The notes beneath the pieces are model-generated. The model did no database searches. It worked only from the letters and a program-made list of their open reading frames with translations, and had not been told where the DNA came from. Positions 8,037 to 12,196 of a DNA stretch of 12,196 bases are shown here, in pieces (within the stretch, counting starts at the first letter, position 1; the number at the start of each line of letters is the position of its first letter). Source of the stretch: BRH-c25 sp964574195 (GTDB lineage Bacteria > Bacillota > Clostridia > Lutisporales > Lutisporaceae); contig CAZNMO010000143.1 in assembly GCA_964574195.1 (NCBI GenBank), positions 1 to 12,196 of the forward strand, read 5' to 3'. A program made the translations under genes and the position numbers.

Positions 8037-9119
8037 TTAATTACTCGTTTCCTTCTGTTGATCCTTAAGCAGATAATGCTCCAGAAGCTTCTTTTTATCC
8101 CAATGAAGCCTTTCTTCATTGAGCAGATTCAATATCTGCCTGGCCAGTTCATCAAAGTTGTGTCTCAGATATCCATCCTTGATGCTCACAAAATTCCCTG
8201 CCAGAACCTTTATTCCCATATCTGCTATTATATCATAATCTATAAAAACCGGTGAAGCCTCTTCGGACTTATATTTGTCCAGCAGCACCTCAGGTATTTC
8301 CCCTGTGTTTGCAATGGCATAGTCTATTATCAGCTTGTCTCCGTGTTCGTTGATCGCCCTGATATGCTCCGAAAGACTGTAGCCTATGGTCTCTCCCTGT
8401 TGAGTCATTATGTTGCTCACATATATTTTTATAGCAGGTGAGCTGTTGATAGCCTCTGCCATATTATTCACCAGTATGTTTGGAATAATGCTGGTATACA
8501 AGCTTCCGGGGCCCAGTATTATTGCATCAGCCTCTTGTATCTCCTTTAGCGCCACCGGCAGAGGCTCACAATTGTCCGGTTTCAAAAATACCCTTCGCAC
8601 TCTTTTGTTGGCAGCCTGCTGCTTAATGGGTATCTGCGATTCTCCTTTTATAACCGTTCCATCTACCAGTTCTGCATACAACACCACATCCGAAAGCGTC
8701 ACAGGCAGGACTTTTCCGGTGACGGCCAATACGCTGCTTACCTCTCGCACGCCTGCATCAAAGCTGCCGCAAATGTCATTCATGGCGGCAATCAAAAGGT
8801 TACCGAAACATTGCCCCCGAAGGGAACCATCCTTGAATCTGTACTGCATGAGCTGTTCCATTATTGGCTCGGTATTGGCAAGAGCAACTATGCAGTTTCT
8901 TATGTCCCCGGGAGGAAGTATCCCCATGTCCTCCCTGATTATTCCCGAGCCTCCCCCGTCATCTGAAACAGTAACTATTGCAGTAATATTCGAAGTGTAT
9001 TTTTTTATTCCCCTGAGCAGTACCGACAGCCCGGTGCCTCCTCCTATCGCTACGATCCTGGGCCCCCCTGACAATATGCCCTTATCCTGCAGCAAGCTTC
9101 TTATAGGATTGCTCTTCAA
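8037..9119 (-). CDS. yvcK: YvcK family protein (gluconeogenesis/cell-shape factor, CofD-like fold)
   Basis: Cytoplasmic protein of 360 residues in the YvcK/UPF0052 family, which shares its fold with CofD, the 2-phospho-lactate transferase of F420 synthesis. In Bacillus subtilis and Mycobacterium members bind UDP-sugars such as UDP-GlcNAc and are needed for cell shape and growth on gluconeogenic carbon. Visible motifs are GGGTGLS (26-32), SDDGGGSG (52-59), PPGDIRN (69-75), GQCFGNLLIAA (102-112), LGPGSLYTS (202-210) and NIMTQQGET (236-244). The start is TTG (9119-9117): the nearby ATG is in another frame. The upstream signal is a run of seven G (9125-9131) five nt away, a weaker match to the anti-Shine-Dalgarno than its neighbours have. 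It starts 40 nt after rapZ and is followed by lepB after 17 nt. Confidence 0.96.
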   Translation of the reverse strand: MKSNPIRSLLQDKGILSGGPRIVAIGGGTGLSVLLRGIKKYTSNITAIVTVSDDGGGSGIIREDMGILPPGDIRNCIVALANTEPIMEQLMQYRFKDGSLRGQCFGNLLIAAMNDICGSFDAGVREVSSVLAVTGKVLPVTLSDVVLYAELVDGTVIKGESQIPIKQQAANKRVRRVFLKPDNCEPLPVALKEIQEADAIILGPGSLYTSIIPNILVNNMAEAINSSPAIKIYVSNIMTQQGETIGYSLSEHIRAINEHGDKLIIDYAIANTGEIPEVLLDKYKSEEASPVFIDYDIIADMGIKVLAGNFVSIKDGYLRHNFDELARQILNLLNEERLHWDKKKLLEHYLLKDQQKETSN

Positions 9120-9159
9120 GCATACCCCCCCAATAACAATATATTATGTATAATGCCAA

Positions 9160-10026
9160 CTACCTGTAGCTTTCCTCCTCTATATCCCTGTGCTCCACTA
9201 TGACCCTGTGGTTGCTCTCCTTCAGCTTTTTACTAAGCATGTTGACCATTGTTACCGAACGGTGCCTTCCGCCTGTACATCCGATGGAGATCACCAACTG
9301 TGACTTGCCTTCCTTGATGAAATGAGGAATAAGATATTCAACCATGTCCGTCAGCTTATTCATGAATTCTAATGCAGCAGGCCACTGCATGACATAGTTC
9401 CTTACCCCTTCATCATCTCCGCTGAACTTTTTCAAGCTTTCTATATAATACGGATTGGGCAGGAACCTTACATCGAATACCATGTCTGAATCAAGCGGTA
9501 TGCCGTATTTGAAGCCGAAGGACAATATGTTGATTATTAGCCCTTCTGACTTGCCCCCCTCAACAAAAAGGTGGATTATTTCCTCCTTTAGCTCTGAGGG
9601 GCTAAGGTTTGTCGTATCTATTATATTCGTAGCCCTGGATTTTATTTCCTGCAATTTCCTTCTTTCGGCTTTGATCCCTTTGATTATCCTTCCGTTTGCA
9701 GCCATCGGATGCATTCTTCTGCTGGATTTGTATCTTTTTATCAAGGTCTCATCCGAGGCCTCCAGGAAAAGTATATCGTAGGTATGCCCCAAGCTTTTCA
9801 GCTCTTCAAGGCTTTCAGCCAAGTGGTCAAAAAACCTGCCGACACGAATATCTATAACAATCGCTGCCTTATCAATGGTCCCTTTGCTATCTGAACACAT
9901 CTCGGCAAATTTACTGATCAATGCAGGAGGCAGGTTGTCGACGCAAAAGTATCCCAAATCCTCAAGGAATTTGGTTGACTGACTCTTTCCCGCACCGGAC
10001 AGCCCGGTAACTATCAAAAATTTCAT
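9160..10026 (-). CDS. rapZ: RNase adapter/nucleotide-binding protein RapZ (YvcJ)
   Basis: P-loop protein of 288 residues. In Escherichia coli RapZ senses glucosamine 6-phosphate and directs RNase E to the small RNA GlmZ, controlling glmS. In Bacillus the orthologue YvcJ hydrolyses nucleotides and affects competence, and an RNA role there is not established. The Walker A motif is GLSGAGKSQ (8-16). Further conserved blocks are YFCVDNLPP (26-34), VIDIRVG (57-63), SFGFKYGIP (169-177), DVRFLPNPYY (185-194) and GCTGGRHRSV (249-258), the last in the C-terminal ligand- and RNA-binding domain. The ATG start is preceded by a GGGGGA ribosome binding site. It follows the PHP gene by 11 nt and precedes yvcK. 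The pairing with yvcK and whiA is conserved across Firmicutes and Actinobacteria. Confidence 0.97.
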   Translation of the reverse strand: MKFLIVTGLSGAGKSQSTKFLEDLGYFCVDNLPPALISKFAEMCSDSKGTIDKAAIVIDIRVGRFFDHLAESLEELKSLGHTYDILFLEASDETLIKRYKSSRRMHPMAANGRIIKGIKAERRKLQEIKSRATNIIDTTNLSPSELKEEIIHLFVEGGKSEGLIINILSFGFKYGIPLDSDMVFDVRFLPNPYYIESLKKFSGDDEGVRNYVMQWPAALEFMNKLTDMVEYLIPHFIKEGKSQLVISIGCTGGRHRSVTMVNMLSKKLKESNHRVIVEHRDIEEESYR

Positions 10027-10037
10027 GTATATTCCCC

Positions 10038-10772
10038 CTATTTTACAGCATTGATTATCTGGTCACTGGTCAGGCCTGCTTCTACTGCTATATCAAGACC
10101 GTTTTTCAGGTTTCCTACATCCTCAGGGCTATGAGCATCACTATTTATAACGAACTTCACGCCTTCCCTGGCAGCCGCCATGACGTGCTCCGCTCTCATG
10201 TAGCTGCTGTGGGAGTTTATCTCCAAAGCTGTCCCCGCTTTGGCGGCAGCTCTGGCAATAAGCGTAGTATCCATTGGGATACGTGTCCCCGGATGAGTGA
10301 TGATATCTATCCGGTTTCGCTCTATCGCTTTTATCATTGATTCGGTATTTATTTTCTCAATTCCTTCTGCACCAATGTGAAATGTTTTTGCCGCATAGTT
10401 TCTTCCGTATATCTTCACGAACTCGCTGAAATTCTTCGGCAGTACCATCATGTGAAAGCCTACCAGCAGAATATCGAGATATCTCCGTATATCCTCACGC
10501 ATGTCAATATCACCATCGGTGCTTATAATGTTGCATTCCATACCCAAAAGCACCTTGATGCCTTCTGTATTGGCATTTATCCGGTCAATTTCTTCCCGCA
10601 TCCTGGCTATGTTCTTTTCCTTTACTCCAAAGGCAAAATGCCTTATGCCATGGTCTGTTATCGCTATTTCAGTCAGTCCCTTTTTTCTGGCAGCCATTAC
10701 GTTGTCCATTATGTTCCCTGTTCCATGGCTGTATGTGGTATGGGTATGATAATCCGCAAAGAGCTTTATCAA
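10038..10772 (-). CDS. PHP domain phosphoesterase (YcdX/histidinol-phosphatase-like)
   Basis: Metal-dependent hydrolase of the PHP superfamily, 244 residues from the start used here, essentially a single domain. Metal ligands of the trinuclear site are all visible: H9 and H11 in DYHTHT, H16, D40-H41 in ITDHG, E79 in GMEC, H107 in GFH, H160 in THPG, and D212 and H214 in NSDAHS. It should therefore be catalytically active on a phosphate ester, but the substrate is unknown. Histidinol phosphate is unlikely because no his gene is near. The start is TTG (10772-10770) with GAGGTG (10779-10784) 6 nt upstream. The frame extends three codons to GTG at 10781, but that codon lies inside the ribosome binding site. 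It is the first gene of the rapZ-yvcK-lepB-whiA cluster. Confidence 0.9.
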   Translation of the reverse strand: MIKLFADYHTHTTYSHGTGNIMDNVMAARKKGLTEIAITDHGIRHFAFGVKEKNIARMREEIDRINANTEGIKVLLGMECNIISTDGDIDMREDIRRYLDILLVGFHMMVLPKNFSEFVKIYGRNYAAKTFHIGAEGIEKINTESMIKAIERNRIDIITHPGTRIPMDTTLIARAAAKAGTALEINSHSSYMRAEHVMAAAREGVKFVINSDAHSPEDVGNLKNGLDIAVEAGLTSDQIINAVK

Positions 10773-10778
10773 ACATCT

Positions 10779-10784
10779 CACCTC
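10779..10784 (-). promoter_or_regulatory. Ribosome binding site deciding the PHP gene start
   Basis: GAGGTG on the minus strand lies 6 nt before the TTG at 10772. The upstream in-frame GTG (10781-10779) is the last three bases of this motif, which rules it out as the favoured start. Confidence 0.7.
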
Positions 10785-10810
10785 AAAGTAGTTGATATGT
10801 ATATAATATC

Positions 10811-10839
10811 ATTATTATTATCAAAACACCATTTGTCAT
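10811..10839 (-). promoter_or_regulatory. Candidate sigma-A promoter for the PHP-rapZ-yvcK-lepB-whiA cluster
   Basis: Minus-strand ATGACA (10834-10839, 5 of 6 to TTGACA) is followed after exactly 17 nt by AATAAT (10811-10816, 5 of 6 to TATAAT). It lies between the murB terminator and the PHP gene, giving a leader of about 30 nt. The surrounding stretch is very AT-rich, and other -10-like hexamers such as TATTAT occur close by, so the exact start site is uncertain. Confidence 0.5.
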
Positions 10840-10847
10840 ACTGAAAA

Positions 10848-10902
10848 TGCAGTGTGCAGTCAGAAATAGATATATATAAGATAAAAGGGATTGCAGTGTG
10901 CA
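10848..10902. repeat. Duplicated 11-bp motif TGCAGTGTGCA
   Basis: The 11-mer occurs at 10848-10858 and again at 10892-10902, 44 bp apart. The second copy forms the top of the murB terminator stem (TGCA arms around a GTG loop). The first copy stands alone between that terminator and the candidate promoter and can only form a 4-bp stem. It could be a decayed terminator copy or chance. Confidence 0.45.
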
Positions 10903-10908
10903 ATCCCT
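10878..10908 (-). terminator. Rho-independent terminator after murB
   Basis: A perfect 10-bp stem (arms 10886-10895 and 10899-10908) with a 3-nt loop, read on the minus strand as AGGGATTGCA / TGCAATCCCT, is followed by TTTATCTTAT. The upstream arm includes bases of the murB TAG stop codon (10909-10907). The T run is interrupted, so termination may be incomplete. Confidence 0.7.
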
Positions 10909-11818
10909 AAAACTCACCCAACATTTTCACTTCTGTCTCAAGCTTGACATTGAATTTCTCAGCCACTGTCTTCTGAACATGCCTTATAAGGTCATACACA
11001 TCCTGGGCTGTGGCATTCCCCTTGTTCACTACAAAACCGCAGTGAAGCTCTGATACCTGCGCTCCACCCAGAGAGAAGCCCCTGAGCCCCGAGTCCTCTA
11101 TCAGCTTACCTGCAAAATAGCCTTCGGGTCTCTTGAAGGTACTGCCCGCACTGGGCAGATGCAAGGGCTGCTTTGTTCTTCTTTTCTCAGTAAGGTCAGC
11201 CATTATTCTGTTGATCTCTTCCGGATCGCCCTGTTTGAGCTTTAAGCAGCATCTTATGGCTATATAACCCCTGGGCTCTATCACACTTTTCCTATAGTGG
11301 AATCCCATCTCAGACCTCTGCAGCCTCTTCAGCTTGTGCTCCTGATCCAAGACCTCCACCCATTCTATGATGTCTTTCATTTCGCCGCCGTAGGCGCCTG
11401 CGTTCATAGCAACCGCTCCACCCAGAGCACCGGGTATACCGCTGGCGAATTCCATGCCCGCCAGATTGTTTTTTGCGGCGATCTTGGATAAGGTAGATAG
11501 CAGTATGCCACATTCGGATACCAAATTATCTCCGTCGATATCCACCTTGTTGAACTTTTCACCTATTTTGACCACAGCACCTCTTATCCCCTTGTCAGAT
11601 ACCAGAAGGTTGCTGCCATTACCTATTATATGGTAAGGTATATTATGCTCCCTAAGGCTTACCAGCGCTTTTACAAGCTCTTCGGTATCATCCGGCTCGA
11701 TGAATATGTCTGCCGGCCCTCCTACCTTAAAGGATGTATGTTCTTTCATGGGTTCATTATATAGTACGTTGTTTATATCAAGTTTTACTGAAGCATAGCT
11801 TCCGCAGCAATCCTGCAT
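10907..11818 (-). CDS. murB: UDP-N-acetylenolpyruvoylglucosamine reductase MurB (type II)
   Basis: Cytoplasmic FAD enzyme that reduces UDP-GlcNAc-enolpyruvate to UDP-MurNAc with NADPH, the second committed step of peptidoglycan precursor synthesis. FAD-binding motifs are HTSFKVGGPAD (27-37), GNGSNLLV (66-73) and SGIPGALGGAVAMNAGAYG (126-144). Predicted catalytic residues are R176 in YRKS, S226 in PSAGSTFKRP and E296 near the C-terminus. The AGSTFKRP form and the absence of the type I tyrosine loop place it in type II. From the ATG at 11818 the protein is 303 residues, the same as Bacillus subtilis MurB. AAAGGGGA (11829-11836) lies 10 nt upstream. A longer frame starts at an ATG at 11866, overlapping the upstream gene by 14 nt, but its only ribosome binding site candidate directly abuts the codon and its extra 16 residues look unconserved. 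A terminator follows. Confidence 0.95.
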   Translation of the reverse strand: MQDCCGSYASVKLDINNVLYNEPMKEHTSFKVGGPADIFIEPDDTEELVKALVSLREHNIPYHIIGNGSNLLVSDKGIRGAVVKIGEKFNKVDIDGDNLVSECGILLSTLSKIAAKNNLAGMEFASGIPGALGGAVAMNAGAYGGEMKDIIEWVEVLDQEHKLKRLQRSEMGFHYRKSVIEPRGYIAIRCCLKLKQGDPEEINRIMADLTEKRRTKQPLHLPSAGSTFKRPEGYFAGKLIEDSGLRGFSLGGAQVSELHCGFVVNKGNATAQDVYDLIRHVQKTVAEKFNVKLETEVKMLGEF

Positions 11819-11828
11819 TACTTTGCTG

Positions 11829-11836
11829 TCCCCTTT
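11829..11836 (-). promoter_or_regulatory. Ribosome binding site supporting the shorter murB start
   Basis: AAAGGGGA on the minus strand lies 10 nt before the ATG at 11818, within the longer alternative reading. It is a slightly long spacing but better than the AAGGG that directly touches the ATG at 11866. Confidence 0.5.
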
Positions 11837-11852
11837 CAGATTATTGTTAACT

Positions 11853-12196
11853 TTACTCGGCAGCATCCCTTATTATGCCCATGGGAGTCTGCTCACTGCA
11901 CTGACCCAGGGGGTTATCCCGCAGTATCCCCACCAGGGCCTTCCTGTCCATTGTAGGCTTTGAGGTCCCCAGGATATTGCCGCCCAGATCATTTATATCT
12001 ACAATTGCAACCTCTGCTTTTATGCTTTCACTGATCCTCCGCGCCACTTGGTCCGGATCTGAAGGTCCCAGTACCACATATTTGTTATAGGGCGGAAGTG
12101 TATTTGGTGTTGGTCCGTCAATGGATGAGGCCTTATAACCTGCCACCCTGTAGAAATCTCCCTTACGGCCAATGAGTTTCCCCAAAAAACTCACAA
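11853..12196 (-). CDS. Putative F420-0:gamma-glutamyl ligase (CofE)-like protein, C-terminal part
   Basis: Only the last 113 or so codons are in the window. The frame is open to the right edge, and a GTG at 12194 is probably an internal valine and not a start. The visible part contains a small-residue segment GYKASSIDGPTPNTLPPY, a KAEVAIVDINDLGGNILG block and a C-terminal DNPLGQCSEQTPMGIIR. These resemble the end of the CofE/F420_ligase family (PF01996) as it occurs in Clostridia, where the C-terminus closes the glutamate- and metal-binding site. The assignment is from recall of family motifs and is tentative. True CofE adds glutamate to coenzyme F420, which most Clostridia are not known to make, so the real substrate may differ. 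It is followed by murB after 34 nt (or overlaps the longer murB reading), suggesting cotranscription. Confidence 0.55.
   Translation of the reverse strand, partial: VSFLGKLIGRKGDFYRVAGYKASSIDGPTPNTLPPYNKYVVLGPSDPDQVARRISESIKAEVAIVDINDLGGNILGTSKPTMDRKALVGILRDNPLGQCSEQTPMGIIRDAAE

Noticed and set aside
8410..9153. A 247-codon plus-strand open frame opposite yvcK
   Set aside because: It mirrors a well-supported gene, its translation has no recognisable motif, and no clear ribosome binding site was identified. Long antisense frames are common opposite conserved genes.
11310..11513. A 67-codon minus-strand frame inside murB
   Set aside because: It is an alternative frame within a gene whose own frame carries all MurB motifs, and its product is a charged low-complexity string.
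11819..11866. Longer murB starting at ATG 11866 and overlapping the upstream gene by 14 nt
   Set aside because: The extra 16 residues do not resemble MurB, the ribosome binding site would abut the start codon, and the shorter form has the usual 303-residue length. It is not fully excluded.
12192..12194. GTG at the right edge as the start of a 113-residue protein
   Set aside because: The frame is open to the window edge and the visible part looks like only the C-terminal end of a larger protein, so the codon is more likely an internal valine.

Overview
The window looks like a core chromosomal segment of a Gram-positive, low-to-medium-GC anaerobe of the class Clostridia. The reasons are the short (about 450-residue) glucose-6-phosphate isomerase, the type II MurB, the rapZ-yvcK-whiA block typical of Firmicutes, a zinc-type ROK glucokinase, strong GGAGG-like ribosome binding sites, and frequent TTG starts. 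The genus cannot be told from the sequence. Every gene I can support lies on the minus strand, so transcription runs from the right end of the window to the left. No tRNA, rRNA, CRISPR array, transposase or phage gene was seen.

Read in the direction of transcription, the layout is as follows. (1) 12196-11853 holds the C-terminal part of a protein that resembles the F420-0:gamma-glutamyl ligase (CofE) family. It is followed by murB (11818-10907), which ends in a hairpin terminator overlapping its stop codon. (2) A candidate sigma-A promoter near 10839-10811 starts a tight cluster: a PHP-family phosphoesterase, rapZ (yvcJ), yvcK, a type I signal peptidase (lepB) and whiA. Gaps in it are only 11 to 40 nt, and three of the five genes start with TTG. 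(3) After 116 nt with a second candidate promoter come an HD-GYP cyclic-di-GMP phosphodiesterase, an ROK glucokinase (glk) and glucose-6-phosphate isomerase (pgi). This block closes with a perfect 13-bp hairpin terminator at 2932-2901. (4) dnaE begins at 2858 and runs off the left edge. Its last roughly 200 residues are outside the window.

Functionally, glk and pgi turn glucose into fructose 6-phosphate, the branch point between glycolysis and amino-sugar (UDP-GlcNAc) synthesis. MurB consumes a UDP-GlcNAc derivative. In other bacteria YvcK binds UDP-GlcNAc, and RapZ controls glucosamine-6-phosphate synthase. The neighbourhood therefore reads as sugar entry plus wall-precursor control, together with WhiA (division or sporulation regulator), a protein-export peptidase and a second-messenger enzyme. 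That linkage is an inference from gene order.

Most of the window is ordinary core genome, and I see no clear new defence, mobile or biosynthetic system. The points most worth a second look are the CofE-like protein beside murB in the same window as the CofD-like YvcK, the lepB gene lying inside the yvcK-whiA pair, the uncharacterised PHP enzyme leading the rapZ cluster, and the HD-GYP enzyme heading the glucokinase/isomerase genes.
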